A stretch of DNA of 64,000 nucleotides from Bacteroidota bacterium (GTDB taxonomy: Bacteria > Bacteroidota > Bacteroidia > B-17B0 > Aurantibacillaceae): positions 62,001 to 126,000 of the forward strand of contig JAUXZS010000028.1 of NCBI GenBank assembly GCA_030692515.1, in the 5' to 3' direction. Below are positions 44,666-54,285 of the stretch, piece after piece. Numbering within the stretch: position 1 is the stretch's first letter; the number at the start of each line of letters is the position of its first letter. The position numbers were made by a program, and so were the translations under genes. Below the pieces are notes generated by a model that saw only the letters and a program-made list of their open reading frames with translations, was not told where the DNA came from and ran no database searches.

Positions 44666-45930
44666 TATTCTGTATAATTTAAATCCTTACCAAAAGTTTC
44701 TTCTAAGAAATAAAGAGCAACAAACCCTAAACTAATTATGATAGCGCCAGTAATTTTAGTGGCCAGTAATTTATCTACATCACAAACCGAAATAATTAGG
44801 TTTAATAAAATTGATATTAAAATAGTTGAGGCTCTAACAAAATTTGGTGCTGTAGTTGTAGCTGTAGAGCGAATGTTGGTTCCAAACAATTCCGCTGCCG
44901 TACTTATAAACACTGCCCAATATCCAGTAGCAAAGCCAATAAAAGCAACGATAGCATAAAAAACAGCAACAGAAGTTCCACCAAATAAAAAATATAAAAT
45001 GGTACCAATAACCGTAAGAGATAAAAATAAGGCTAATGCTTTTTTTCTTGATTTAAGGAGCTGACTTATTAAGCCAGATGCAATATCGCCAACCGTTATA
45101 CCGGCGTATGCAAACATAATTGCTTTTCCGGCAGAAATAGATTTTTCGGGTAAACCCATTAATTCACTTAATTCGGGCGAAAATAAAACCAAAGTCCCCA
45201 TTACATACCAAACAGGTACAGTAACAAAAATTATACAGACATATTTTAAGAGACTCTTTTTATTAGAAAAAAGTTGCAAAATATTTCCTTTCTTAATAGT
45301 TGTTTCGGTTTTAATAGAAGCAAACATACCCGATTCAAAAACCCCTATTCGTAAAAACAAAAGCGCCAAACCCATTGCGCCGCCCAAATAAAAAGAGTTG
45401 CGCCAGTTCTCAATTACTTCGCCCATAAAACCCGCTACTACGGCGCCAAACACACCCACAGTAGCAACTATCATGGTACCATAACCGCGCTTTTCTTTAC
45501 TCATACTTTCGCTTACTAAAGTAATACCTGCGCCTAATTCGCCAGCTAAGCCAAAACCAGAAACAAAGCGTAAAACAATATAAGCATTGGTACTTTCTAT
45601 CATACCATTTAAAATATTAGCAATAGAATAAACTAGAATTGATCCGAATAAAACAGATAATCTCCCTTTTTTATCGCCAAGAATTCCCCAAAAAATGCCG
45701 CCAATTAACATGCCGGCCATTTGCCAATTTAATAACAACTTACCGTATGAAGCATTTAGCATTTTTAAAACAGTATCAGAAATACCAGGAAATTGTATTG
45801 GTAAAATATCATTAAGACTTGCCGTTCTCTCAACACCAAATAATAACAAATCATAGATGTCTACAAAATACCCTAAAGCAGCAACAATAATTAATTTGTT
45901 TAAAACAGCACCGGAAGCTTTTTGATCCAT
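44665..45930 (-). CDS. MFS transporter (421 aa)
   Basis: Twelve hydrophobic segments are visible. The MFS signature after helix 2 is GILGDKKGRLSVLFGS, and the sugar/metabolite porter type marks RFVSGFGLAGELGAGITLVSE and EKRGYGTMIVATVG follow. This places it near the metabolite:H+ symporters, but the substrate cannot be called. It starts 5 bases after the protease gene and overlaps the CoA-binding gene, so it belongs to the same operon. Confidence 0.88.
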   Translation of the reverse strand: MDQKASGAVLNKLIIVAALGYFVDIYDLLLFGVERTASLNDILPIQFPGISDTVLKMLNASYGKLLLNWQMAGMLIGGIFWGILGDKKGRLSVLFGSILVYSIANILNGMIESTNAYIVLRFVSGFGLAGELGAGITLVSESMSKEKRGYGTMIVATVGVFGAVVAGFMGEVIENWRNSFYLGGAMGLALLFLRIGVFESGMFASIKTETTIKKGNILQLFSNKKSLLKYVCIIFVTVPVWYVMGTLVLFSPELSELMGLPEKSISAGKAIMFAYAGITVGDIASGLISQLLKSRKKALALFLSLTVIGTILYFLFGGTSVAVFYAIVAFIGFATGYWAVFISTAAELFGTNIRSTATTTAPNFVRASTILISILLNLIISVCDVDKLLATKITGAIIISLGFVALYFLEETFGKDLNYTE

Positions 45931-45935
45931 AAAAT

Positions 45936-47591
45936 TTATTGCTTCACAATTTTTTTCAGTTGGCTTGAGGAATTAGCATCACTTAATTTTATAAAATAAA
46001 TACCCGAACTTAAATCTGATAAATCATAACTAATGGAACTCCCCGGATTATTTTCTTTAGATGATTTTAAAAGTTTACCAACAACATCATACAATTGAAT
46101 TGAAATTGCAGAAGGTGTTGATTGCTCTAATCTTATAGTAATCAATGAATTAAAAGGGTTTGGTGCAACAGTAAAGTTAAATCCAAATTCATTAATCATA
46201 TTGTTTTTAAATACTGTAGTTATTGGAACAGCGCACATATTAGGTCGACCCCAACCAATTGAATTATTTGGTGAAGCAAAGTTTGAAGCTGTTTTTCTTA
46301 AAGTATCAATTACTTTATAGGCATTTAAATATGGATGTGCTTGCCAAAAACAAGTCATAGCCCCAGCTAAAATGGGACAAGAAAATGAAGTGCCGTTTGC
46401 TTGAAAACAATTTCCAGCTGCACCACTACTAACCCAAGCTTTACCACCACGGGCAACTAAATCTGGTTTAATTCTTCCATCGGCGGTTGGTCCAATTGAA
46501 CTAAAGCCGGTAACAATATTTAAACTATCAATTGCCCCTACAGTACAAATACTATCAGCATCTGCTGGAATTCCGATTTTTGGCCAGCTGCTTCCATTTC
46601 CGTTACCCGCGGAGTTTAAAACTAACAAACCTTTACGAGCAGCTAAATTTGCTGCTATACTCATTGGCGCAGTTTTACCATCCAAATCTGCAAAAATGTG
46701 ATTTTGCGCTGAGTTATCAAAAACGGTATAACCCAAAGATGTTGTTAGCACATTTGCCCCAACACTGTCGGCAAATTCTGCACCTCTTATCCAATTATAT
46801 TCTTCAACTAATTTTTCTGTTGGAGCATCTTCGGTTCTTAATAACCAATAATCTGCTCTTGGCGCAGAACCCATAATAGTGTTTGGTTTTATTGCTGCCA
46901 TACAAGATAATACCATTGTGCCATGTGCATCATCATCATATACATTATTTCCACCACTTACAAAATCGCGAGTACCTAAAACCCCTCCCCTATTAAATAA
47001 ACTATCAAAAACAGGATTAACATCTACATTTAAAAATCCTGCATCTAAAACGGCAATCACCATACCTTGACCTCTGAATCCTTGAGAGTGTATACAATCT
47101 AAATTTAATTGCTTTGTTTGCCAAAAAGAGCCGCCATAATTAAAAGTTGCAGAAGAACTTGCACGCATTTCTTGTCGCGGAATAAATGGTGGTTCTTCAA
47201 CAACTGGCATATCTAATTTGTATTTATTTACAACACCTGTAGTTGTTACAAACGAAAATGAATTAATGGTTGTAATTGCGGTAGTATTTGTTATTGAAAC
47301 CACTACCCCATTTAACCATTTTGAAACATAAAGTACTGTAACACTTGGCACAGCATCAATTTGAGATACGTAAGAAGGGGTAACCGGTAAGTCTGTAAAA
47401 TGAACAGGCACATTGTAAGTTATTCTTCTTTGAACTGCCGCAGGAGTTAAAAAAGCACTTGGATTACTAATAGTATAAGGCGTACCATTTTTGTTACTCA
47501 ATTTTACCCAATATTTTGTTTGAGCATTAAAGGAAGTTAAGATTCCTAAAACAGATAAAACCGTTAAGATTTTAGTTTTATTCATAGCCAT
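45936..47591 (-). CDS. S8 subtilisin-like protease with type IX secretion domain (551 aa)
   Basis: A signal peptide (about 1-24) is followed by an inhibitor-like prodomain and the S8 domain with Asp183 (IAVLDAGF), His223 (DDAHGTMV), Asn330 (NSAGNGNG) and Ser402 (GTSFSCPILAG). The last 80 residues are a type A T9SS sorting domain (FTVAPNPFNSLITIRL...IQLYDVVGKLL...LSSGIYFIKLSD...KKIVKQ). The protease is therefore exported by T9SS. A second start (47585) is possible. It overlaps the upstream lipoprotein gene by 14 bases. Confidence 0.95.
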   Translation of the reverse strand: MAMNKTKILTVLSVLGILTSFNAQTKYWVKLSNKNGTPYTISNPSAFLTPAAVQRRITYNVPVHFTDLPVTPSYVSQIDAVPSVTVLYVSKWLNGVVVSITNTTAITTINSFSFVTTTGVVNKYKLDMPVVEEPPFIPRQEMRASSSATFNYGGSFWQTKQLNLDCIHSQGFRGQGMVIAVLDAGFLNVDVNPVFDSLFNRGGVLGTRDFVSGGNNVYDDDAHGTMVLSCMAAIKPNTIMGSAPRADYWLLRTEDAPTEKLVEEYNWIRGAEFADSVGANVLTTSLGYTVFDNSAQNHIFADLDGKTAPMSIAANLAARKGLLVLNSAGNGNGSSWPKIGIPADADSICTVGAIDSLNIVTGFSSIGPTADGRIKPDLVARGGKAWVSSGAAGNCFQANGTSFSCPILAGAMTCFWQAHPYLNAYKVIDTLRKTASNFASPNNSIGWGRPNMCAVPITTVFKNNMINEFGFNFTVAPNPFNSLITIRLEQSTPSAISIQLYDVVGKLLKSSKENNPGSSISYDLSDLSSGIYFIKLSDANSSSQLKKIVKQ

Positions 47592-48294
47592 AATTTACTA
47601 GTGTTTGTTTATATATTATTCCGTCTTCTATTCTACCTTCCACAGGTACATTTGCAATAACATTATTTGAAAGAACATCGGTTATCTCGCGATAAACCAA
47701 GCCAATACCTTTTGCATACTTTTCGTTATAATTTTGGTAAGAAATTAAAGTTCTGTTTTCTTTTTGTTTTACTAGTAACACTTTATCTAATACTTTTGTT
47801 CCGATAGTTTCCGATTTATCAATGTAATTATAAGAGTATAACCACTCACCTATTGTGTTTTTTGCATTACCATTCCAATTTGCAAATTGTTGTATTGGAA
47901 AAATGAGTTTTGTAAAACGAACGTTCCCTTCAACAACTTGTATGCTTTTATTTGTTGCGTTAATCATCCAAACCTCTTTAATCATCCAAGGCATACTATC
48001 ATAGGATTTTAAGGGATTAAACTTTTTAATAAATCGCTCCAACCTCAAGGCTTCCTGACCTTCATTATCAATAAAATTTTCAGTAATTTTTTCCTTTATT
48101 TGATATTGGGTTGTTACAGATGTTTGGGTTAAACTATTGTATATAGTGCTATCCACATTATACACTACAAATTTGCCAATAGTTGTTGGATAATAGTCCA
48201 AGCCAAGTAATACCGAACTGTCGGGTATTTTTTTCTTGGCGCATGAAAAAAATAAAATGCTTGAGATAATGAATATGAATGTGTTAACTTTCAA
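47578..48294 (-). CDS. hypothetical lipoprotein (238 aa)
   Basis: The lipoprotein signal is MKVNTFIFIISSILFFSC with the lipobox Cys at 18. The mature part is beta-rich: YYPTTIGKFVVYNVDSTIYN, IKEKITENFIDNEGQEALRLERF, and YAKGIGLVYREI. The last element is typical of a family of Bacteroidota lipoproteins of unknown function that share the IGLVYRE mark. It is the first gene of a five-gene operon (lipoprotein, protease, MFS, CoA-binding, ElaA-like). Confidence 0.75.
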   Translation of the reverse strand: MKVNTFIFIISSILFFSCAKKKIPDSSVLLGLDYYPTTIGKFVVYNVDSTIYNSLTQTSVTTQYQIKEKITENFIDNEGQEALRLERFIKKFNPLKSYDSMPWMIKEVWMINATNKSIQVVEGNVRFTKLIFPIQQFANWNGNAKNTIGEWLYSYNYIDKSETIGTKVLDKVLLVKQKENRTLISYQNYNEKYAKGIGLVYREITDVLSNNVIANVPVEGRIEDGIIYKQTLVNYGYE

Positions 48295-48348
48295 CTATTT
48301 AAAGGTAATAAAAAGAAAGGATAATTTACAAGGGATTACGAATGGATT

Positions 48349-49203
48349 TTAAAACTTATAGTCTTTATATTCCTTAGTAAACTCGCCTGCTTCAAATGTT
48401 GGATTAACAATTAAGTTATGGTAGTTATATTCTTCAAACAAGCCCTTATCATCTAATATTTTTAAACTAATTGGTAAAAAATATTGCTTATCAACATACA
48501 TTATAACAGATTTACAATACCAAGTTGGAATCTTAATTACCTGACCTTTTTTTAGTAAATCAAAATAATCATTAAACTTTGGATTTTTTTCAAGTATCAT
48601 ATATTCTGCTATAAAAAACTTGCGAGCAATAGTTGTAATACTTTCATGATCGCCAACAGTGTAATCTACATATCCAAAATCTTTATTATCAATAATTATT
48701 TTATAGCAATATCGGTTGTTAATTTTTTCTTCTCCCACTAACTTAAAGTAGTCATCAAAATCAGCCCCAATTTTATATTTATTATATTCAATAATAGCTG
48801 CAAAGTAGTCATATCCCATTTCATTTAGTGTATGATGTTGGTCTTGCCTCATTAGGCTTCCCATTGGATCTAAGTTTAAATTAAAATATGGGAAAGAATT
48901 AGGTTTAACCAGCGCCTTACCATTATTTTTGCCTTGCACCCATAACAACTCAATACCTTTAATGTATAAATATATCTGGCGAGGGCTTCGGTTAAACTTT
49001 ACATTACTTTCATAAAAGTTAAAACCTTTTTTACCTCTTTCCGTAATATTTAAATGATATTTTAAACCCTGAATTTCTTTTATTGATTTTAAACTCTTGG
49101 TTACTATTTCATTACAAGTTAGCTCAGCTTTTTGAGCAAAAGAAAAATAATTTAAAATAAAGAAAACGGAAACTATTAAAAGCTTATTTAATTTAAAAAT
49201 CAT
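48349..49203 (-). CDS. DUF1571 family protein with inserted LysM (284 aa)
   Basis: The ATG at 49203 is preferred over a GTG at 49221 because it gives a clean signal peptide (MIFKLNKLLIVSVFFILNYFSFAQ). The body has the DUF1571/LolA-like beta layout (LKYHLNITERGKKGFNFYESNVKF, YLYIKGIELLWVQG, YFLPISLKILDDKGLFEEYNY). In the middle (about 180-225) there is a LysM-like unit, YTVGDHESITTIARKFFIAEY followed by LKKGQVIKIP. The combination suggests a periplasmic protein that binds peptidoglycan, with a role in envelope or lipoprotein handling. This role is inferred. Confidence 0.8.
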   Translation of the reverse strand: MIFKLNKLLIVSVFFILNYFSFAQKAELTCNEIVTKSLKSIKEIQGLKYHLNITERGKKGFNFYESNVKFNRSPRQIYLYIKGIELLWVQGKNNGKALVKPNSFPYFNLNLDPMGSLMRQDQHHTLNEMGYDYFAAIIEYNKYKIGADFDDYFKLVGEEKINNRYCYKIIIDNKDFGYVDYTVGDHESITTIARKFFIAEYMILEKNPKFNDYFDLLKKGQVIKIPTWYCKSVIMYVDKQYFLPISLKILDDKGLFEEYNYHNLIVNPTFEAGEFTKEYKDYKF

Positions 49204-49340
49204 GAAGCGCAAAAATAGCACAATCCATTAAAAGATGGTAGTAAATTAACCATATTTAAAAATATTTAATAAAAAAGGACTTTTCATTTAAATTGATTGG
49301 GTATATTTATGGAAGAACACTAAATTTGTAGTCCGACAAG

Positions 49341-50432
49341 ATGAATGTGCAACAAACCATAATTAAAGGTATAAAAGAACAGTTGTTCTTTCATAACTAT
49401 TTGGTATTGCCAAACTTTGGGGGCTTTGTTCTTAAAGCTAGTCCCACTCACTTTTCTAACTCTGGTGCGCTTTTAACGCCTCCATCAAAAACATTAAGCT
49501 TTAATTCTCAGCTCAAACAAAACGATGGCATTTTAGCATTATGGCTTCAAAACCAAACACAATGCACTTCAAGTGAAGCTTTAAGTAGTTTAAATGAATT
49601 TGCTGATTATTGTAAGACGATTTTATCTGCCCGCAGACGTTTAAGTATTGAAGGTATTGGCTTTTTTTATCTTGATTTTGAGAATAACACTTGTTTTGAA
49701 CCACAATTAGAAACTAATTTTTTAGCGGATAGTTTTGGATTAAAGCCAATTACATTAATTGAATTATCTGAACCAAGTCCTAGAATTGAGGTTAAGAAAG
49801 AAGTGGTGTTTGAAAATAGAATTGGAAATGATGAAATTAATATAAATACCGAATTAAAAAAGCAAAGAAATTTTCGCCGTGTAATTGCTCCTTTAGCTAT
49901 ATTAATTGCTATTTTTAGTTTACTATCATTACTTGTAACTAACACAAAAATTAGCGGCAAACTAAAATCTGCTATTTACGGAACAAATGATGTTGCTAGT
50001 TATTCTCCTCTAAATTATTCTGATTTAACACTTACTGTTTCTGATAAAGAAAATACAGGTTATGTTACCGATGCTAATGGCGTTGCTAATATTGAATTAG
50101 AAAATAACAAAACATTAGCCGTTAAAGTAATTGAAACAGCTGAGACTTCAGTTTTAGTAAAAGATTCACATATTGCACATAAGGTTTTTACTCACAAATC
50201 GTCCAACTTTGAAGTTGTTTTAGGTGTATTCTCTGTTTTGGATAATGCCGAGAGGATGATGAAAAAATTAAAACGTCAGAATGTTAACGCCGTTATTTCG
50301 GAGCAAAACTCTAAAGGAATGTACGTTGTTAGTAATGGCGATTTTCAAACAAAAGAACAAGCTATTTTAAACCTTGAAAAAATTAGCGATGTTTGCCCTA
50401 ACGCCTGGGTAAAGAAACCGGGGAATTATTAA
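49341..50432 (+). CDS. HU-CCDC81/SPOR domain membrane protein (363 aa)
   Basis: Residues 1-130 form the two-part bacterial HU-CCDC81 domain (FHNYLVLPNFGGFVLK..., LSIEGIGFFYLDFEN). A basic stretch and one transmembrane helix follow at about 175-195 (VIAPLAILIAIFSLLSLLV). The C-terminal SPOR domain (about 290-363) has EVVLGVFSVLDNAERMMKKLKRQN and MYVVSNGDFQTKEQA. SPOR domains bind denuded peptidoglycan at division sites. The protein probably links the cytoplasmic side to the septal wall. It is a single gene, convergent with the helicase. Confidence 0.9.
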   Translation: MNVQQTIIKGIKEQLFFHNYLVLPNFGGFVLKASPTHFSNSGALLTPPSKTLSFNSQLKQNDGILALWLQNQTQCTSSEALSSLNEFADYCKTILSARRRLSIEGIGFFYLDFENNTCFEPQLETNFLADSFGLKPITLIELSEPSPRIEVKKEVVFENRIGNDEININTELKKQRNFRRVIAPLAILIAIFSLLSLLVTNTKISGKLKSAIYGTNDVASYSPLNYSDLTLTVSDKENTGYVTDANGVANIELENNKTLAVKVIETAETSVLVKDSHIAHKVFTHKSSNFEVVLGVFSVLDNAERMMKKLKRQNVNAVISEQNSKGMYVVSNGDFQTKEQAILNLEKISDVCPNAWVKKPGNY

Positions 50433-50498
50433 TATTTGTAAAGACTTCCGGAAACCCTGCCGTATTAAAACTATCGAAAAAATTCAAAATCAGAAAAA

Positions 50499-51749
50499 CT
50501 ACTTCTTCTTTTTCTTCTTACTTTTTTTTGCTTGATGAGCCAAATCTTCTTTTGCGGCTTCGCGCATTAAGAGTTTCCAATTATCTGTTGTGTCTTCGGT
50601 ATACAAAAGAGTTTCGGTATAATCGTCTTTATTGACATCTAAAACCCTAATAGGTTTTGTTAGAAAGGATTCTATTTCTGCTAAAATTACTTTTTCTTCT
50701 GGCGCACAAAGCGTAACGGCATTTCCTTTTTGCATGCCCCTACCCGTTCGTCCAACACGGTGAACATAATTTTCGGGTTGGTCGGGTAAATCATAATTTA
50801 CAACGTAATCAACATTATCAATATGAATTCCTCTAGCACTAATATCGGTGGCAATTAAAATTTTAATTTCTCCGGTTTTAAATTGATTCATTACTAACAA
50901 ACGGTCTTCTTGTTCTTTTCCGCCATGCATCGTAATGGTTTTAATTCCCACACGCTCCATTGCAGCAAATACACGCTCTGCCCTCACCTTTGTTCTCACA
51001 AAAACTAAAATTTTACTTTCAGGATTTTCATTTACCAAACGCTCTAAAAAAAAGCGTTTGTCATCCATTGCAACAAACATCACCGAATGGTCTACATTTT
51101 TTGAAACAGGGTCTTTCGGCGAAATTTGTATACGTATTGGATTTTTAACCAATGTATAAGCTAAATCTTTAATGTGTAAATTAATAGTAGCCGAGAAAAA
51201 TAACGTCTGACGGTGTTGAGGTAAATAAGTAATTAATTCTTTAATGTCTTTATAAAAGCCAAGATCCAACATATGATCGGCCTCATCTAAAACCAAAATA
51301 TCAACAGTCCGTAATTTTATATGTCGTTGACTAACAAGGTCAAATAAGCGGCCGGGTGTAGCAACAATAATATCAACACCTTCTTGCAATTTTTTAATTT
51401 GAGGATCCTGCTCAACTCCGCCATAAATTCCAGCCACAGTAATAGTTGTGTATTTAGCAATGTTTTCAAAAACTTCGCTAATTTGAATGGCTAATTCATG
51501 AGTTGGAACCATAACAACACATTTAATGCCATCGTATCCAGTAAGCTTTTTACGTGTAAACAATAAATTAATAACTGGTATAGCAAAAGCTGCGGTTTTA
51601 CCAGTACCGGTTTGGGCAATTGCCATTACATCTTCTAATTTTAAGATGGAAGGAATGGCTTTAAACTGAATATCTGTTGGTCGGCGATAACCAAGTTCTT
51701 CTAAACTTTGTTTTATTTCGGGGGCAATATGGTACTCTGAGAATTTCAT
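50499..51749 (-). CDS. DEAD-box RNA helicase, RhlE-like (416 aa)
   Basis: All helicase motifs are intact: Q motif YRRPTDIQFKAI, motif I AQTGTGKTAAF, Ia PTHELAIQ, Ib TPGRLFDL, II VLDEADHMLD, III FSATI, IV ILVFVRTK, V ATDISARGIHID and VI HRVGRTGR. The tail is basic and Lys-rich (AKKSKKKKKK). It probably remodels RNA in ribosome assembly or decay. In contrast to the half-gene at 34760 it is complete. Confidence 0.95.
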   Translation of the reverse strand: MKFSEYHIAPEIKQSLEELGYRRPTDIQFKAIPSILKLEDVMAIAQTGTGKTAAFAIPVINLLFTRKKLTGYDGIKCVVMVPTHELAIQISEVFENIAKYTTITVAGIYGGVEQDPQIKKLQEGVDIIVATPGRLFDLVSQRHIKLRTVDILVLDEADHMLDLGFYKDIKELITYLPQHRQTLFFSATINLHIKDLAYTLVKNPIRIQISPKDPVSKNVDHSVMFVAMDDKRFFLERLVNENPESKILVFVRTKVRAERVFAAMERVGIKTITMHGGKEQEDRLLVMNQFKTGEIKILIATDISARGIHIDNVDYVVNYDLPDQPENYVHRVGRTGRGMQKGNAVTLCAPEEKVILAEIESFLTKPIRVLDVNKDDYTETLLYTEDTTDNWKLLMREAAKEDLAHQAKKSKKKKKK

Positions 51750-51845
51750 AATTGATGATTACAAAATTACAACATATAAAATTAGTATTAAGAATAAAGT
51801 GGTTAAGGGGAGCTAATTATAGAAATTAGCATAAAAGTGCTGAGC

Positions 51846-52913
51846 TTAAAAATATTTACTAATATAAAGTTCAAGTTTTTTTATATCCGTTATTGAAATG
51901 TTACTTCCTTTAATTTCAATTAAACCTTCATGTTTAAAATCACTTAAGGTTCTGATTAAAGATTCTGTAGCGGTACCAACAATATTGGCTAAATCTTCGC
52001 GAGAAATAGAAATGCTAAAAACATCTTTTGAATTTACTTGATATTGTTTTTGTAATTTAACTAAAGCTTCGGCAACACGTTTTTTAACGCTACTATAAGC
52101 CATTTTTAAAAGCTGCTCTTCTTTTTCTTGAATTTCGTTAGATAACAACTTAACAAAGCGTTTCATAACGCCATGATTATTATTTAATAATGCGTAAAAA
52201 TCCTCCTTCGGAATTAATACAACGCTAGAATCTTCCAAAGCTTCGGCACTTTCGTTATAAGGAGTTTCATCTAAAAGAGCCGTATATCCAAAAAAATCAC
52301 CTTCTTTTTGAAGAGAAATAATTAATTCTTTACCATATTCATGAGCTCTAAATGTTTTTATTTTTCCTTTTTGAAGAAGATAAAGGTAATTTGGATTATT
52401 ACCTTCTGTATAAATTAATTCTTTTTTTCTGTAAGTTTTTAGTTTTGCTGCATCACTTAAATTTTTCAATTCTTGTAAAGATTTAGCTTCGTCTAAAAAA
52501 GTATTTATTCCCGCTTCATCTCTGGTGTAATCACTTTTAAGGGCTTCTGCTTTTTTTAATCTGCTTTCAACAGCTCTCAAAAGTTCAATGTCATCAAATG
52601 GTTTTGTTATATAATCATCGGCACCCATTTCCATACCTTTTCTAAAATCGCCTCTTTCAGATTTAGCAGTTAAAAATATAAAAGGAATTGAAGCTGTTTT
52701 TGCATTTTTACTAAGTAAATGAATTACACCATAGCCATCTAAAACAGGCATCATAATGTCACAAATAATTAAATCAATTTTATTTGTTGTGGCTATCTCA
52801 ACTCCGGTTTTACCGTTTTCGGCTTGTAACACTTTATAATTTGCCAATTCTAAAATTTCAGCGGTATTATCTCTAACCTCTGTGTTATCTTCAATTACTA
52901 ATACTGTCTTCAT
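51846..52913 (-). CDS. response regulator fused to a CRP/FNR-type regulator (355 aa)
   Basis: A receiver domain (about 1-122) with Asp52 in IICDIMMPVLDG and Lys in YITKPFDDIEL is joined by a helical linker to a cyclic-nucleotide-binding-type beta barrel (about 155-255, YLLQKGKIKTFRAHEYGKEL). The C-terminal HTH_Crp domain (about 275-340) contains ISREDLANIVGTATESLIRTLSDF. The ESLIR part aligns with the recognition helix ETVGR/ETVSR of CRP/FNR, in which Glu and Arg read TGA half sites. There is no N-terminal Cys cluster for an Fe-S centre. The start overlaps the histidine kinase gene by 23 bases. I infer that it binds the TGAYnnnnRTCA boxes at 54172, 56863, 58580 and 61061. Confidence 0.9.
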   Translation of the reverse strand: MKTVLVIEDNTEVRDNTAEILELANYKVLQAENGKTGVEIATTNKIDLIICDIMMPVLDGYGVIHLLSKNAKTASIPFIFLTAKSERGDFRKGMEMGADDYITKPFDDIELLRAVESRLKKAEALKSDYTRDEAGINTFLDEAKSLQELKNLSDAAKLKTYRKKELIYTEGNNPNYLYLLQKGKIKTFRAHEYGKELIISLQKEGDFFGYTALLDETPYNESAEALEDSSVVLIPKEDFYALLNNNHGVMKRFVKLLSNEIQEKEEQLLKMAYSSVKKRVAEALVKLQKQYQVNSKDVFSISISREDLANIVGTATESLIRTLSDFKHEGLIEIKGSNISITDIKKLELYISKYF

Positions 52914-54111
52914 TTTGTAATGGTAAATTTATATGAAAAATTGTTCCTTTATTTAATTCACTTTCAAATTTTATAGTTCCATTAAGAACTTCGATGTATT
53001 TTGCTACAATACTTAATCCTAGCCCTGTACCTTGAATATTTGAAGCATTTTTTGCTCTAAAAAATCGTTCAAATAAACTTTTTTGTTCATCCAAAGGAAT
53101 ACCCATTCCATTATCTTTAATAATTATTTGCAATTCAGAATTGGTATTAATCGTGTTAATCTCAATTTCTTTGTTTTCAGAAGAAAATTTACTTGAATTA
53201 GAAACTAAATTAATAACTATATTTTTTAAAAATTGTTTATCGCAAACAAATATTTCATTTCCGGCATGACTATATTTTATTTCTTGCCCTACTTTTAAAA
53301 AATTACTAAGCTCATTTAAACATTCGTTAACGTATAAGGGAATATTTATTTTAACCAAACTAACACTAATTTTCCCTTCTTCTAATTTGCCAGCCGATAA
53401 AAAATCATTTAAAATCAGTGTCATGTTTGAAACTGCTGATTTTATTCTTACAACGTGTTTATTTCTTTTTTCTTCTTCCTCAGTGCTTTTATATTTACCA
53501 ATTAATGAGGCAGACGATAATATGGTGCTTAACGGCGTTCTAAATTCATGCGAAGCCATCGTTACAAAACGCGACTTCATATCATTTAATTCTTTCTCTC
53601 TCTCAAGAGCAACGCTCAATTCGTCCTTAGAAGCCTCAAGTTCACGTAAAGTTTCTTTCAATATCTTAGTGCGCTCTTCAACTTTTAATTCAAGCTCGGC
53701 ATTTATACGTTTTATATTTTCTTCGGCTTGCTTACGTTCAGATACATCAATAATAAATGCAATTACAAACAACTCATCATTAGTTTTATAGTGACTTAAA
53801 CTAATTTCAACAGGAAACTCTTGTCCGTTTTTATTTTTCCCAAATAAATTCAGCCCTTTCCCCATCGACCTCGGATGCGGATTTTTATTATAGCCTTCTC
53901 TGTGCTTTTCGTGATTATGACTTAAATGGGTTGGAACTAAAACTTCAATTTTTTGATTAGTTAGTTCTCCACAATCGTAGCCAAACAATTTTTCGGAACT
54001 TGGATTAGCACGAATAATAGTACCAGACCTATCGGCAATAATTATTCCTTCTGTAGCGTATTCAAACAAAGCTTTTAAGCTTTCCATTTTTATTGAATTA
54101 TTTTCCTCCAA
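52891..54111 (-). CDS. PAS histidine kinase, FixL-like (406 aa)
   Basis: There is no transmembrane segment. A PAS domain (about 8-125) has LVPTHLSHNHEKHREGY and RSMGKGLNLFGKNKNGQEFPVEISLS, the subgroup that includes FixL; His70 falls at or next to the place of the FixL haem ligand, but many haem-free PAS domains also have His there. A coiled coil (about 125-180) leads to HisKA with His188 (TMASHEFRTPLSTIL) and a HATPase domain (NLVSNSSKFS, IKDNGMGIP, GTGLGLSIV). It is the first gene of the kinase-regulator operon and has a candidate operator 61 bases upstream of its start. Confidence 0.9.
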   Translation of the reverse strand: MEENNSIKMESLKALFEYATEGIIIADRSGTIIRANPSSEKLFGYDCGELTNQKIEVLVPTHLSHNHEKHREGYNKNPHPRSMGKGLNLFGKNKNGQEFPVEISLSHYKTNDELFVIAFIIDVSERKQAEENIKRINAELELKVEERTKILKETLRELEASKDELSVALEREKELNDMKSRFVTMASHEFRTPLSTILSSASLIGKYKSTEEEEKRNKHVVRIKSAVSNMTLILNDFLSAGKLEEGKISVSLVKINIPLYVNECLNELSNFLKVGQEIKYSHAGNEIFVCDKQFLKNIVINLVSNSSKFSSENKEIEINTINTNSELQIIIKDNGMGIPLDEQKSLFERFFRAKNASNIQGTGLGLSIVAKYIEVLNGTIKFESELNKGTIFHINLPLQNEDSISN

Positions 54112-54171
54112 GTTATCTATTTTTTTAGAAATACAACTGATAAAGATATTTATAAGGATTTTCCTCTAAAC

Positions 54172-54183
54172 TGACTTAAATCA
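54172..54183. promoter_or_regulatory. FNR/CRP-type box upstream of the kinase operon
   Basis: TGACTTAAATCA fits TGAYnnnnRTCA. It lies 61 bases upstream of the histidine kinase start, between that gene and the end of the P-type ATPase gene. No second copy is seen 22 bases away on either side. Confidence 0.6.
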
Positions 54184-54285
54184 TAAAAAGGGAATTATTT
54201 TTTTGCTTCCTAGAAAGATAGAAATTATTGGAAATTAAGCAAATAATATGAAAATAGTTAGGTTTCAAATTGTTTCGTCAACAGC

